In this document: piece after piece, positions 27,599-36,652 of the stretch
Layout of the letters: each line of letters opens with the position of its first letter
How positions within the stretch are numbered: the stretch's first letter is position 1
Origin: Burkholderia pyrrocinia
GTDB taxonomy: Bacteria; Pseudomonadota; Gammaproteobacteria; Burkholderiales; Burkholderiaceae
DNA: 64,000 bases
Reading direction: 5' to 3'
Assembly: GCF_003330765.1 (NCBI RefSeq)
Contig: NZ_CP024903.1
Coordinates: forward strand, 2,790,001-2,854,000
Notes under the pieces: generated by a model
What the model saw: only the letters and a program-made list of their open reading frames with translations
The model's database searches: none
What the model was told of the DNA's origin: nothing
Translations under genes and position numbers: made by a program

Positions 27599-29239
27599 AT
27601 GTACAAACTCGGTTTTTCACAGAAGCTGTGGCTGCCCATGATCGTCAGCCTGATCGCCTTGCTTGCGGTGTCGGTGTCGGCCGCGTGGCAGTCGCGCGAA
27701 ACACGCATCGACGAGCGCAAGCGCGACCTCGAGAATGTCGCGCATATCGGGCTCGCCATCGTGACCGAGTATGCGGCGCAGGCGCAAAGCGGCTCGACCT
27801 CCGACGCGGACGCGCGCAAGCGGGCGCTCGACAGCCTGCGCGGTATCCGCTACGGCGAGGACGGCTACTTTCTCGTGGTCAACTCGAAGCCGCAGATGGT
27901 GATGCATCCGATCAAGCCCGCGCTCGAAGGCAAGAATCTCGCCGACAGCGTCGATGCGGACGGCCGCCGCCATTACGTGACGTTCGCGTCGGTCGCGCAG
28001 GCGCCGGACGGCGGCTTCGTCGACTACGTTTTCCCGCATCCCGGCGCGGCGTCGGCGCAGGCGGTCGGCAAGATCGGCTATGTGGTGCGCTATGCACCGT
28101 GGGACTGGATTATCGCGACCGGCGCCTATGTCGACGATATCGACGCCGCGTTCATGAAGTCGCTGTGGCTCATCGGTGCGATATTCGTCGCGGTGTCGGC
28201 GGTGCTCGTGGCGCTCGTCGTGGTGACAAACCGCAGCATCGTGCGCACGATCGGCGGCGATCCGGCCTACGTCGCCCACGTCGCGAACGCGATCGCATCG
28301 GGAGACCTGGCCGTCGAAATCCGCGCGCGTGCCGGCGAAACGTCGAGCCTGCTGCACGTCATGCAACGGATGCGCGGTGCACTGGCGCATACGATCCGCG
28401 AGATCAAGCATGCATCCGACAACGTGGCGGGCGGTGCGAACGAGATTGCGAGCGGCAACGCGGAGCTGTCATCGCGCACCGAAAGCCAGGCGACATCGCT
28501 GCAGGACACGACGTCGAGCATGGAACGAATGACCGCGATGGTCCGCCAGACCGCCGACAACGCGCACACGGCAAGCGACCTGGCGGCGAGCGCCGCGAAT
28601 ATCGCGGTGCGCGGCGGCGACATGGTCACGCAGGCGATCGCGGCGATGCGCGGCATCTCGAGCGAGTCGGGCCGGATGGTCGAGATCATCACGACGATCG
28701 AGGGCATCGCCTTCCAGACGAACATCCTCGCACTGAATGCGGCGGTCGAAGCGGCCCGCGCGGGCGAGCAGGGGCGCGGCTTCGCCGTCGTCGCGAGCGA
28801 GGTGCGCAGCCTCGCACAGCGTAGCGCGACCGCGGCGAAGGAAATCCGCGAGCTGATCGGCCATGCGGTTCAAAGCGTCGGCAGCGGCGCGGCCCTGATC
28901 GAGCAAACCGGTTCGACGATCGACGAAGCGCGCGACGCGATCATGCGCGTGACGGGCGTCGTGCAGGAAATCGCCGAGGCAGCGGCGGAACAAAGCGCGG
29001 GCATCGACCAAGTAAGCCTCGCCGTCACGCGTATGGATGGGATGACGCGGCAAAACACCGCACTGGTCGAGCAGGCGGCGGCCGCGGCACAGTCGCTGAA
29101 GGATCAGGCCGTGAGCCTGCAGCGCGCGGCGGCGGCGTTCCGGGTGAGCGACGCCGTCGATCGCGGTGCCGACGTGCCGGTCGTGCACGGCAGGCTCTCC
29201 GGAAACGTGGAACATGCGCGCTTGCAAACGGGCTACTGA
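27599..29239 (+). CDS. Methyl-accepting chemotaxis protein with single Cache sensor
   Basis: 546 aa. Membrane helix 1 at residues 11-30; periplasmic sCache_2-like sensor at ~35-185 with '[20 protein letters not shown]' and '[16 protein letters not shown]'; membrane helix 2 at ~188-210; HAMP ~211-265; cytoplasmic signalling domain to ~510 with hairpin tip '[19 protein letters not shown]' at residues 368-386. The C-terminus 'ARLQTGY' lacks the CheR-binding pentapeptide found in high-abundance receptors. sCache_2 receptors often sense small organic acids, but the ligand is unknown. Start ATG 27599 after GAGGGCTCGGG. motA follows after 182 nt. Confidence 0.93.
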   Translation: MYKLGFSQKLWLPMIVSLIALLAVSVSAAWQSRETRIDERKRDLENVAHIGLAIVTEYAAQAQSGSTSDADARKRALDSLRGIRYGEDGYFLVVNSKPQMVMHPIKPALEGKNLADSVDADGRRHYVTFASVAQAPDGGFVDYVFPHPGAASAQAVGKIGYVVRYAPWDWIIATGAYVDDIDAAFMKSLWLIGAIFVAVSAVLVALVVVTNRSIVRTIGGDPAYVAHVANAIASGDLAVEIRARAGETSSLLHVMQRMRGALAHTIREIKHASDNVAGGANEIASGNAELSSRTESQATSLQDTTSSMERMTAMVRQTADNAHTASDLAASAANIAVRGGDMVTQAIAAMRGISSESGRMVEIITTIEGIAFQTNILALNAAVEAARAGEQGRGFAVVASEVRSLAQRSATAAKEIRELIGHAVQSVGSGAALIEQTGSTIDEARDAIMRVTGVVQEIAEAAAEQSAGIDQVSLAVTRMDGMTRQNTALVEQAAAAAQSLKDQAVSLQRAAAAFRVSDAVDRGADVPVVHGRLSGNVEHARLQTGY

Positions 29240-29421
29240 CGCGGCGATTCCCGGAATCACGGGTTCAGTTGTACAGAATAATTCCGTTATTGCATCAATA
29301 CCCGCCAGTTGGTGCGGCACGCGACGCTCCGTTGCCGCTGCGGGAATGGAGCGGGGCCGAAGCTGTCCCGCTCGCCTTTCGATAATCTGACACAGCAGCG
29401 CAAGTCGCCAATGAGGTAATC

Positions 29422-30291
29422 ATGTTTGTCGCAATCGGGTGGATCGTCGTGATCGGGTCAGTGATCGGCAGTTTTATCGGCGTCGGCGGCCATTTGCCGG
29501 CGTTACTGCAACCCTTCGAGCTGCTGTGCATTTTCGGCGCCGCGCTGGGGGCGTTCGTCGTCAGCAATCCGGTCACGACGCTGAAGAAGACGATCAAGAG
29601 CCTGCCGACCTGCTTCAAGGGCGGCGGCTATACGAAGCAGCAATATGTCGAGCTGATCGCACTCCTGTACGAACTGCTTCAGAAAGCCCGCAAGGACGGC
29701 CTGATGGCACTCGAGGCCGACGTCGATGCCCCCGAGCAGAGCCCGTTGTTCCAGAAATATTCGCACGTGCTCGAAGATCACCATCTGCTCGACTTCATCG
29801 TCGATTACCTGCGGATGATGTCCAGCGGCAGCGTGAATGTGCTGGAGATGCAGGACCTGATGGACGAAGAACTGCACACGCATCATGCGGAGGCATCGGT
29901 CGCCGCCAACGCGATCCAGAAGATGGCGGATGGCCTGCCGGCGTTCGGCATCGTCGCCGCGGTGATGGGTGTCGTGCATACGATGGGCTCGGTCGGCGCG
30001 CCGCCGGCCGTGCTCGGCAAGATGATCGCCGGCGCACTCGTCGGCACGTTCCTCGGCATCCTGCTCGCCTATGGCTTCGTCGGCCCGCTCGCGGATCTGC
30101 TCAATGCGAAGGGCCGCGCCGCGGCCAAGCCGTTTCAGTGCGTGAAGGCCGTGCTGCTCGCGTCGATGAGCGGTTATGTGCCGTCGGTCGCCGTGGAATT
30201 CGGCCGCAAGGTGCTGTTCACGGCTGATCGCCCGAGTTTCCAGGAGCTCGACGAGGCCGTCCGCGCGACCAGGTTGCCGAAGGCAGCGTAA
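29422..30291 (+). CDS. motA: Flagellar motor stator protein MotA
   Basis: 289 aa inner-membrane stator subunit that, with MotB, couples proton flow to flagellar rotation. Four membrane helices are visible: two at residues 1-50, the others at about 170-195 and 205-230 around 'PAFGIVAAVMGVVHTMG' and 'LVGTFLGILLAYGFVGPL', which include the conserved prolines. The cytoplasmic loop holds the charged torque-generating region near 'KARKDGLMALEADVDAPEQSPLF'. Length is close to E. coli MotA (295 aa). AATGAGGTAATC stands before the ATG. motB follows after 10 nt. A second stator pair elsewhere in the genome is common in this group. Confidence 0.96.
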   Translation: MFVAIGWIVVIGSVIGSFIGVGGHLPALLQPFELLCIFGAALGAFVVSNPVTTLKKTIKSLPTCFKGGGYTKQQYVELIALLYELLQKARKDGLMALEADVDAPEQSPLFQKYSHVLEDHHLLDFIVDYLRMMSSGSVNVLEMQDLMDEELHTHHAEASVAANAIQKMADGLPAFGIVAAVMGVVHTMGSVGAPPAVLGKMIAGALVGTFLGILLAYGFVGPLADLLNAKGRAAAKPFQCVKAVLLASMSGYVPSVAVEFGRKVLFTADRPSFQELDEAVRATRLPKAA

Positions 30292-30301
30292 CGGAAACGC
30301 C

Positions 30302-31255
30302 ATGGCCGACAGTCGCTCCAACCCGTCGAAACAGTCCGTATCGACGCCGCTCGTCGTCGTGCGCCGCAAGAAAGGCGATGACCACGACGCTCACCACGGC
30401 GGCGCCTGGAAAATCGCCTACGCCGATTTCGTCACGGCGATGATGGCGTTCTTCCTGTTGATGTGGCTGCTGGGCTCGGCCTCCAAATACGACAAGCAGG
30501 GCATCGAGGAATATTTCAACACGCCGCTGTCGGCCCTCCTGTCCGGCGGGAAAGATGCGGATGCGCCACGCCCGAGCGTCGTTCAAGGTGGCGGTCGCGA
30601 CATGTCGGACCCGGCGCCGGCGATCGACAAGAAAAGCCCGTCGCCGGCCGACTCGCCCGCGGCGCTGGCCAGCGCGGTGGATACACAAAAGCTCGAACGC
30701 CTGAAGGCGAAACTGACCGCGGCGATCGCACAGAGTCCGTCGCTGCGGGCCTACAAGGACCAGATCCGGATCGCGATCACCCAAGAAGGCTTGCGCATCG
30801 AGATCGTCGATTCGCTCAAGCGTCCGATGTTCGCGTCGGGAAGTTCGGCGCTTGAAAGCTATGCGACCGCGATTCTCGCGCAGATCGGCACGGCCCTCGA
30901 CGATGTCGAAAACCGCGTGTCGATCGCCGGGCACACCGACTCGACGCCCTACCCCGACGGCCCGACCGGCTATTCGAACTGGGAGCTCTCCAGCGATCGC
31001 GCGAACGCCGCGCGGCGCGCACTGGTGGCCGGCGGGTTGCGGGAAGAAAAGCTGCTGCAGGTGCGCGGACTCGCCGACGTGCTGCCGCTCGACAAGAACG
31101 TCGCGGACGAGCCGACCAATCGCCGCATCAGCATCCTCGTCATGAACAATGCCGCGGAGCAGGCGTTCTTTCGCGACGGTGGCCGCACGACCGTAGACGA
31201 GACACCCGGCGCCCGGGCCGCCGTCCTGCCGGTGGCGGTCACGCAGCCGCGCTAG
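30302..31255 (+). CDS. motB: Flagellar motor protein MotB
   Basis: 317 aa. The single membrane helix at residues ~37-58 contains 'YADFVTAMMAFFLLMWLLGS', with Asp42 as the proton-carrying residue. A Ser/Pro/Ala-rich linker of ~60 residues leads to a C-terminal OmpA-like peptidoglycan-binding domain ('GHTDSTPY...SNWELSSDRANAARR') that anchors the stator to the wall. The start at 30302 was chosen because it gives the usual basic N-terminal tail with 'VVVRRKKGDDHDAHHGGAWK'. It is co-transcribed with motA. The His-rich stretch before the helix is common in this family. Confidence 0.96.
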   Translation: MADSRSNPSKQSVSTPLVVVRRKKGDDHDAHHGGAWKIAYADFVTAMMAFFLLMWLLGSASKYDKQGIEEYFNTPLSALLSGGKDADAPRPSVVQGGGRDMSDPAPAIDKKSPSPADSPAALASAVDTQKLERLKAKLTAAIAQSPSLRAYKDQIRIAITQEGLRIEIVDSLKRPMFASGSSALESYATAILAQIGTALDDVENRVSIAGHTDSTPYPDGPTGYSNWELSSDRANAARRALVAGGLREEKLLQVRGLADVLPLDKNVADEPTNRRISILVMNNAAEQAFFRDGGRTTVDETPGARAAVLPVAVTQPR

Positions 31256-31404
31256 GCGCGATCCGGCGGCAGTCCGGGCGGAGGCAGGCGGATGGATTGC
31301 CTCCGCAATCGAAACATCGGTCCGGCGCCGGCAACGCATCACGGCGTCATCGTCCCCATCATTTCCGCGAACCCCTGCGGGCCGGCCTGTCCACGACACG
31401 CGCC

Positions 31405-31428
31405 CGTTATATTCCGTGGTATATTTCG
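31405..31428. promoter_or_regulatory. ModE-type operator upstream of the DUF2325 gene
   Basis: CGTTATATT-N6-TATATTTCG, an AT-rich dyad in GC-rich surroundings, 53 nt before the DUF2325 start codon. It has the same 9-6-9 geometry as the site at 33826-33849 and resembles known ModE boxes (CGnTATAT arms). Confidence 0.6.
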
Positions 31429-31480
31429 CGAATCTTTCGCGCATCCGTCTCCGGTCCGACCGTGCCGGATAGAGGTCAAC

Positions 31481-32827
31481 ATGCACGCTCCGCCCTTTCG
31501 CCTTGCCCGCACGGCGGACCTTCCGTCGTCCGGCGGCCATCCGTCCGCGGGAACCAGCGTGCGGATCGACGCATGCTGCGCGCCGTCCCGCGCGCAACAG
31601 GCCGAGCTGAAGCGCCGCACGCGCCTGTTCGAACTCGATTCGCACCTGCACTGCTCGATCATCGGCACCTGCCTGACCACGCACGAACTGCGCAAGCTCG
31701 TGCCGAAATTCACCGATCTCGACCGCCAGCATGCGACCGACCTGGAAATCCACCACGCGGCCGTCGAACTCGCGATCGAAGGCGCGGCCGGCGGCAAGGC
31801 GCTGCACAAGGCGCTCGACGAGCGCTATGCAGGCGCGATACGCGCGTTCGACAGCGCAAAGGATGCGGACGAACTCCTCGCGCGCTGGAAGGAAGCCCTC
31901 AAGAACGGCGACATTCCGCCCGCGTACTGGGCGCTGATGACGCATCCGCGCACGACGATGGGCGTGCGCCAGGTCGCATTCGGCGATCTGCACATGCTGT
32001 CGCACCTGGTCGGCGCGGCCAATCGCGCCGATATCCGGCGGCTGGTCGCGCTGGAGGAAGAGAATACGGCGCTGCACGCGAAGATCGAACGGCAGCAGGC
32101 GCGCCTGCACGAGATGAGCACGCAGCGCGACGCGGTGCAGCAGGAACTGAATGCGATCCACGCGCGCCAGAGCGCGCAGCCGCTGGCCGACGACGCCGCG
32201 TTGCGCGACGAAGTGCGCGAACTGCGCGAAGCGCTGGCCGCACGCGACGAACGGCTCGCGCTGCACACGAGCCGCCGCGAGGCGGCCGAACAGCGAATTG
32301 CCGCGGAACAGGCGAGCGCCCGCGCGATGCGCGCGCGGCTCGACGACCTGATGGCGATGGTGAAAACGCTTCGCGCCGAAGCAAGCGCGATCGAACAGGC
32401 GGTGCAGGCGTCGACAGACGATCCGGCCGAACCGGCAGTGGACACGCTGTCGATTCTTCAGCGCAAGCGCATTGTCTATGTCGGCGGGCGGCCCGGTTCG
32501 AACCGCGCGATCCGGCGGATCGTCGAGGCGTCGGGCGGCGACGTGACGATGCACGACGGCGGCATCGAGGATCGCAAGGGCCTGCTGGCCGCAGCGCTAC
32601 CGGGTGCGCACCTGGTCGTGTTCCCGGTCGACTGCATCGACCACGATTCGATGAACCTGCTCAAGCGCATCTGCGAACGCCACCAGATCGCGTACTACCC
32701 GCTGCGGACCGCCAGCGTCGCCAGCTTCGTCGAACTGATCGGGCGGCTCGATGCGCAAGCGCGTGACGTCATGCCGCCGGATGCCTCCACGAGCGACACG
32801 CCGCGCTTTTGCCTGCGGCACGGCTAG
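31481..32827 (+). CDS. DUF2325-domain protein with long coiled coil
   Basis: 448 aa, cytoplasmic. Residues ~25-180 form a helical region of unknown function; ~185-315 is a heptad-rich coiled coil ('LEEENTALHAKIERQQARLH', 'EVRELREALAARDERLALH'); 328-423 is DUF2325 ('RKRIVYVGGRPGSNRAIRRI', 'DCIDHDSMNLLKRICERHQI'). DUF2325 proteins are widespread next to metal or redox genes but their activity is unknown. Start ATG 31481 after AGAGGTCAAC. A ModE-like regulator gene is convergent and adjacent, and a ModE-type box precedes this gene, so expression probably follows molybdate supply. Confidence 0.8.
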   Translation: MHAPPFRLARTADLPSSGGHPSAGTSVRIDACCAPSRAQQAELKRRTRLFELDSHLHCSIIGTCLTTHELRKLVPKFTDLDRQHATDLEIHHAAVELAIEGAAGGKALHKALDERYAGAIRAFDSAKDADELLARWKEALKNGDIPPAYWALMTHPRTTMGVRQVAFGDLHMLSHLVGAANRADIRRLVALEEENTALHAKIERQQARLHEMSTQRDAVQQELNAIHARQSAQPLADDAALRDEVRELREALAARDERLALHTSRREAAEQRIAAEQASARAMRARLDDLMAMVKTLRAEASAIEQAVQASTDDPAEPAVDTLSILQRKRIVYVGGRPGSNRAIRRIVEASGGDVTMHDGGIEDRKGLLAAALPGAHLVVFPVDCIDHDSMNLLKRICERHQIAYYPLRTASVASFVELIGRLDAQARDVMPPDASTSDTPRFCLRHG

Positions 32828-32851
32828 GCAAGACCCGACCGAACGAATCCT

Positions 32852-33217
32852 TCAGCGGCGCACCATTTTCGTGAGCGCGGCGATCTCGTCCGCGCAAGCC
32901 GCGTACGCGCGTTCCTCGATCCCGCGATAGAGGCGGATGATTTCTTCGCCGACCGGCGTGAGCATGCTGCCGCCGCCACTCTGCCCGCCATGTTCGGAAA
33001 CCGTGGCCGGCGATTTCAGCGAGCGGTTCAGCTCGTCCATCAGCAGCCATGCGCGCCGGTACGACATCTTCAGGCTGCGCGCCGCCGCCGAAATCGAGCC
33101 GTGCTCGCGCACGGCCTCGAGCAGCGCGACCTTGCCCGGACCGAGCGCGATCGTGTCGGCCTGCTGGATGCGCATCCTGAACCGCACCTCTGGCTTGGGG
33201 TGTGCCGAAGTCTTCAT
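32852..33217 (-). CDS. ModE-family molybdenum-responsive regulator (DNA-binding domain only)
   Basis: 121 aa, equal to the N-terminal winged-helix half of ModE without the molybdate-binding TOBE half. Helix-turn-helix: 'LGPGKVALLEAVREHGSISA', 'LKMSYRRAWLLMDELNRSL', then 'SEHGGQSGGGSMLTPVGEEIIRLYRGIE', which carries the Gly-rich wing typical of ModE. Short forms are known and may sense molybdate by a partner or act as simple repressors. It is flanked by two genes, both preceded by near-identical palindromes, which makes these its probable targets. Start ATG 33217. Confidence 0.85.
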   Translation of the reverse strand: MKTSAHPKPEVRFRMRIQQADTIALGPGKVALLEAVREHGSISAAARSLKMSYRRAWLLMDELNRSLKSPATVSEHGGQSGGGSMLTPVGEEIIRLYRGIEERAYAACADEIAALTKMVRR

Positions 33218-33294
33218 GTTGTCTGCCGTTTAAACGATGCGGGCAAGCATACACGATGGCCGACGCAGCCAACGCCGGCGGCATGCGCGCCGGC

Positions 33295-33786
33295 TCAGAC
33301 CTCGAGCACGCGCGCGACGATGCCGGCCAGTCGCTTCACGTGACGCGGCGCGGGCAGCAGGTCGGCACCAGAGAACAGCAGCGGTGCGCCGTCGTCGATC
33401 GACAGCGGCGCATCGCCGCATTCGAACGCGACGATCACGCGCTCACCGACAGGCGTATTGAACAGTTCGTGCCACGAGAACGTGACCGCATAGCCGTCGT
33501 GCGCATGCGCGATGAACACCATGCGTTTGAAGTCGCCCGGCTCGTCGTTGCGCAGGCCGGCCGCATCGAGCAGATCCTTCAGCCGCGCGCCGCGATACGG
33601 CGCGACCGAGCGGATGAAGCGGTTCGTCGTGAAGCAGCGCAGGTCGAACGGATCGGCCGTCGCGCTCGCGTGCCGGCGCAGATCGTCGAGCGTCACCGTC
33701 ATCGGCCGCACGAATGCGCCCGTCAGCGCGATCGAGCCTGCCGCCGCCTGATGCGCCGAAGGCGCCGCCGTTCCTGCCATCTCCAT
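33295..33786 (-). CDS. Molybdopterin-binding-fold protein (SUOX-like, single domain)
   Basis: 163 aa, much shorter than sulfite-oxidase-type enzymes (which exceed 300 aa) but containing the core fold: 'GSIALTGAFVRPMTVTLDDLRR', Cys51 in 'FDLRCFTTNRF' at the place of the molybdenum-ligating Cys, and 'YRGARLKDLLDAAG', 'MVFIAHAHDGYAVTFSWHELFN' and 'GADLLPAPRHVKRLAGIVARV'. No signal peptide is evident. It may be a small molybdo-enzyme or cofactor-binding protein. Start ATG 33786 after GCGGAGGCGG; the longer frame would read through the ModE-type box. Adjacent to the ModE-like gene, same strand, 77 nt away. Confidence 0.75.
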   Translation of the reverse strand: MEMAGTAAPSAHQAAAGSIALTGAFVRPMTVTLDDLRRHASATADPFDLRCFTTNRFIRSVAPYRGARLKDLLDAAGLRNDEPGDFKRMVFIAHAHDGYAVTFSWHELFNTPVGERVIVAFECGDAPLSIDDGAPLLFSGADLLPAPRHVKRLAGIVARVLEV

Positions 33787-33825
33787 CGCCCGCCTCCGCA
33801 ACGGCGCCGCCGGACGGCACGCCTT

Positions 33826-33849
33826 CGTTGTATCGGCGGATATATTACG
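33826..33849. promoter_or_regulatory. ModE-type operator upstream of the molybdopterin-fold gene
   Basis: CGTTGTATC-N6-TATATTACG, 40 nt before the start codon at 33786 on the minus strand. Same spacing and arms as the box at 31405-31428. Confidence 0.6.
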
Positions 33850-33928
33850 CCGAAAAAAAGCCGGCAGGCAGAATACGCGCCGCATGGGCGGCATAACGGC
33901 AGCCGATCATGCCCCGCGCGTCCCGGCG

Positions 33929-34696
33929 CTATGCCAGCACGATGTTCTTGATGACCTTCCTGATGCGCTTGAAGCTGTCGACCGATTCCGCCTTCTGGTC
34001 CGTCACCAGCGTGCCGATCCGCGCCGGCTCGCAGAAGCCGATCCGGCTGTTCGTGCCGAGCTTGCTGAAATCGGCCAGGATCGCCACGTCCGCCGCGTTG
34101 CTCACCATCGCGCGCGCCACTTCGGTTTCCATCCGATCATAGTTCGTCGCGCCCCTGACGTGATCGACGCCGACTGGCGACAGCAACGCGAGGTCGGCAC
34201 GATAGCGGAAGATTTCGGCGATCGTGCCGTCGCCGACCGTCGCGGCCGCGCGGCTGCCAATCATCCCGCCGAGCAGGATCGTTTCGTTCATCGCCTGCCC
34301 CGGGTCGCTCGAACGCATCTTCAGCGCGACATCGATCGAGTTCGTGACGATCGTGAGGCCCGACAGTTTCGACAGCTCCTCGGCCAGCAGCGTGGTGGTC
34401 GTGCCCGCATCGATGAACAGCGTCTGCGAGCCCGTGACCAGCCTGGCCGCCGCGCGGGCGATCGCCAGCTTCGCCTTGACGTGCGTCTGCGCGCGTTCGG
34501 CGATCGGCGCTTCGTCGCCCACCTGCACCGCGCCGCCGTGCACGCGCTTCAGCTCCCCCAACGCCTCGAGATCGACGAGATCGCGGCGCACGGTTTCCCG
34601 CGACACGTTCAGGTCGGCCATGATCCGGTCGGTGGAGACGCGCTGCATCTTCGATAACAGAAGCCGGATCCTCTGATATCGCTCTTCTTGCCACAT
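33929..34696 (-). CDS. DeoR/GlpR-family transcriptional regulator
   Basis: 255 aa. N-terminal DeoR helix-turn-helix at residues 3-55 ('RYQRIRLLLSKMQRVSTDRI', 'LNVSRETVRRDLVDLEALGELKRVHGGA'), then a sugar-phosphate-isomerase-like sensor domain ('FIDAGTTTTLLAEELSK', 'TNSIDVALKM', 'LLGGMI'). Ligands in the family are mostly phosphorylated sugars. It lies 43 nt downstream of the mgtC-like gene on the same strand and may be co-transcribed with it. Start ATG 34696 is preceded by AGGACATTTC. Confidence 0.92.
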   Translation of the reverse strand: MWQEERYQRIRLLLSKMQRVSTDRIMADLNVSRETVRRDLVDLEALGELKRVHGGAVQVGDEAPIAERAQTHVKAKLAIARAAARLVTGSQTLFIDAGTTTTLLAEELSKLSGLTIVTNSIDVALKMRSSDPGQAMNETILLGGMIGSRAAATVGDGTIAEIFRYRADLALLSPVGVDHVRGATNYDRMETEVARAMVSNAADVAILADFSKLGTNSRIGFCEPARIGTLVTDQKAESVDSFKRIRKVIKNIVLA

Positions 34697-34739
34697 GAAA
34701 TGTCCTCGGAGTGAACGTCAATGTTATTCGAACGGCGAT

Positions 34740-35420
34740 CTATGCAGCGCTCTCCTCCATCTTTTTGATGCCGACGAGGGTCTGCAGGGATTGACGGACG
34801 GCCTGGAACTCGGCGCTCGTCATCCGTGAAAAAACCACGTGGATACGGTCGTCGTCCGGCGCGGCGTCGTCCTGTTCGATGATGAACTGGACGATGCGCG
34901 CCTGATCGATGCCGGGCATCGCCTGCAGCGACGTCAGCTTCACGGCGCCGCGGCTCGCGAGGATGCGCACGCCCCAACGCTGCCGCGCGGCGAAGAAGCG
35001 TTTCTCGATCGGCTTCAGGCCGGCCAGGATCGCCAGCACGATCGCCGTCGCGGCGATCGCGGCCACGTACATGCCACCGCCGACGGCCAGCCCGACTGCG
35101 GCCACGACCCACAGGCTCGCCGCGGTCGTCAGGCCGCGGATGATCTCGCCGCGCAGCATGATCGACCCGGCGCCGAGAAAGCCGATGCCCGACACGACCT
35201 GCGCGGCGACCCGCGACGGGTCCAGCGACACGTTCTTCGCGTCCTGGATATCCGCGAAGCCGAACGCCGAGACGACCATCACGAGCGCGGCGCCCACGGC
35301 CACCAGCATGTGCGTGCGCAAGCCGGCCGCCCACGACAGGCGCTCGCGTTCGATACCGACGATGCTACCGAGCAACGCCGCCAGCAGCAGGCGGGCAATG
35401 ATTTCCAGCTGACTGATCAT
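34740..35420 (-). CDS. MgtC/SapB-family membrane protein
   Basis: 226 aa. Four or five membrane helices fill residues 1-130, with the family motif 'LGSIVGIERE' after helix 1 and 'VVSGIGFLGAGSIMLRGEIIRGLTTAASLW' in the helix 3 region. The C-terminal ~90 residues form an ACT-like soluble domain ('GVRILASRGAVKLTSLQAMPG'). MgtC proteins help growth in low magnesium and in macrophages, and inhibit the F1Fo ATP synthase in Salmonella. Start ATG 35420 after GAGACCTCGA. It is divergent from choX across a 264-nt region with AT-rich sequence. Confidence 0.9.
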   Translation of the reverse strand: MISQLEIIARLLLAALLGSIVGIERERLSWAAGLRTHMLVAVGAALVMVVSAFGFADIQDAKNVSLDPSRVAAQVVSGIGFLGAGSIMLRGEIIRGLTTAASLWVVAAVGLAVGGGMYVAAIAATAIVLAILAGLKPIEKRFFAARQRWGVRILASRGAVKLTSLQAMPGIDQARIVQFIIEQDDAAPDDDRIHVVFSRMTSAEFQAVRQSLQTLVGIKKMEESAA

Positions 35421-35684
35421 TCGAGGTCTCCTTGTCTTGCCTATCCACGTGATGAAGCGCGGCCCGTGCGGACCGCCGCCCGATTTTTCCCGCCGTCGCC
35501 CGCCCACCGCATCCGGCGGCCGGCAAATTGTATTTTTGTGTGATCTTGCGAATTTGTGCGTTCTAATATACGGTACGAAAAACAACATGGCTAGACCGAA
35601 GTTCGTTTGTTTCATCCGATCAATACGATCAATCGTCGGATCATTCAGGCAACCCGATCCGGAACTCTTGCTTAGGAGACCAAC
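35421..35684. promoter_or_regulatory. Divergent mgtC/choX control region with direct repeats
   Basis: The stretch 35520-35600 is notably AT-rich, with TAATAT at about 35566. Two copies of CGATCAAT in direct 9-bp phase lie at 35617-35633, inside a dyad ATCCGA (35614-35619) / TCGGAT (35636-35641). Two TTGTG-type words stand near 35535 and 35552. These are candidate operator sites for the DeoR protein or a choline regulator. Confidence 0.4.
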
Positions 35685-36629
35685 ATGATGAAAAAGGCAT
35701 GGATGCTGGCCGCAACGCTGCTGGCAACGCTTGCGACGGCCCCCGTTCACGCATCCGAGGGCGACGTCTGCAAGAAGGTGACGCTCGGCGATGTCGGCTG
35801 GAGCGACATCGCGGCCACCACCGGCGTCGCGATGATGCTGCTGGACGGCCTCGGCTACGAGGCCAGCAAGACGATCGCGTCGCCCCCGATCGTGCTGGCC
35901 GGCGTGAAGAAGGCGCAGATCGACGCGTTCCTCGGCTACTGGGATCCGAGCATGACGCCGACGGTGAAGCCGTTCGTGGACGCCGGCGCCGTGCACCAGC
36001 TGCCGCAGCCCAACCTGATCGGCGCGCGCTACACGCTGGCCGTGCCGCAATACGCGTCCGACAAGGGTCTCAAGAACTTCGCCGACATCGCCAGATTCCG
36101 CGACCAGCTCGACGGCAAGATCTACGGGATCGGCGCCGGCAACAACGGCAACGCGCTGATCCAGCGAATGATCGACAAGAACGAATTCGGGCTCGGCGGC
36201 TTCAAGCTGGTCGAATCGAGCGAGGCCGGGATGCTCGTCCAGGTCACGCGCGCCGTGCAGGAGCACCGGATGATCGTGTTCCTTGCGTGGGAGCCGCACC
36301 CGATGAACCTCAACTACAGGATTTCGTATCTCGACGGCGGCGACAGCGTGTTCGGCCCGAACTACGGATCGGCGAAGGTCTATACGCTCGTCACGCCCGG
36401 CTATCTCGAACGCTGCCCGAACGTCGGCCGGCTGCTGACCAACCTTAAATTCACGACCGACGAAGAGAACCAGCTGATGGTGCCGATCATGAATCATTCG
36501 GACCCGGTCGCGGTCGCGAAGGAATGGGCGAAGAAGAATCCCGGCGTACTGTCGAAGTGGCTCGACGGCGTCACGACCATCGACGGGAAGAACGCCAGGG
36601 ACGCGATCGAGAAACTCATCGGCGCGTAA
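35685..36629 (+). CDS. choX: Choline ABC transporter substrate-binding protein ChoX
   Basis: 314 aa periplasmic protein. Signal peptide residues 1-24 (cut after VHA). It belongs to the OpuAC/ChoX type; aromatic residues Trp39 ('DVGWSD'), Trp86 ('GYWDPS'), Tyr116 ('ARYTLA') and Trp202 ('LAWEPHPMN') fit the quaternary-amine box described for rhizobial ChoX, and the Cys29/Cys pattern is present too. No permease or ATPase gene follows, so those must be encoded elsewhere. AGGAGACCAAC precedes the start. A HAD hydrolase gene and then a phospholipase C gene follow on the same strand, which suggests joint use of choline lipids. Confidence 0.9.
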   Translation: MMKKAWMLAATLLATLATAPVHASEGDVCKKVTLGDVGWSDIAATTGVAMMLLDGLGYEASKTIASPPIVLAGVKKAQIDAFLGYWDPSMTPTVKPFVDAGAVHQLPQPNLIGARYTLAVPQYASDKGLKNFADIARFRDQLDGKIYGIGAGNNGNALIQRMIDKNEFGLGGFKLVESSEAGMLVQVTRAVQEHRMIVFLAWEPHPMNLNYRISYLDGGDSVFGPNYGSAKVYTLVTPGYLERCPNVGRLLTNLKFTTDEENQLMVPIMNHSDPVAVAKEWAKKNPGVLSKWLDGVTTIDGKNARDAIEKLIGA

Positions 36630-36652
36630 GCACGCAATACAAGGAACCCCCC

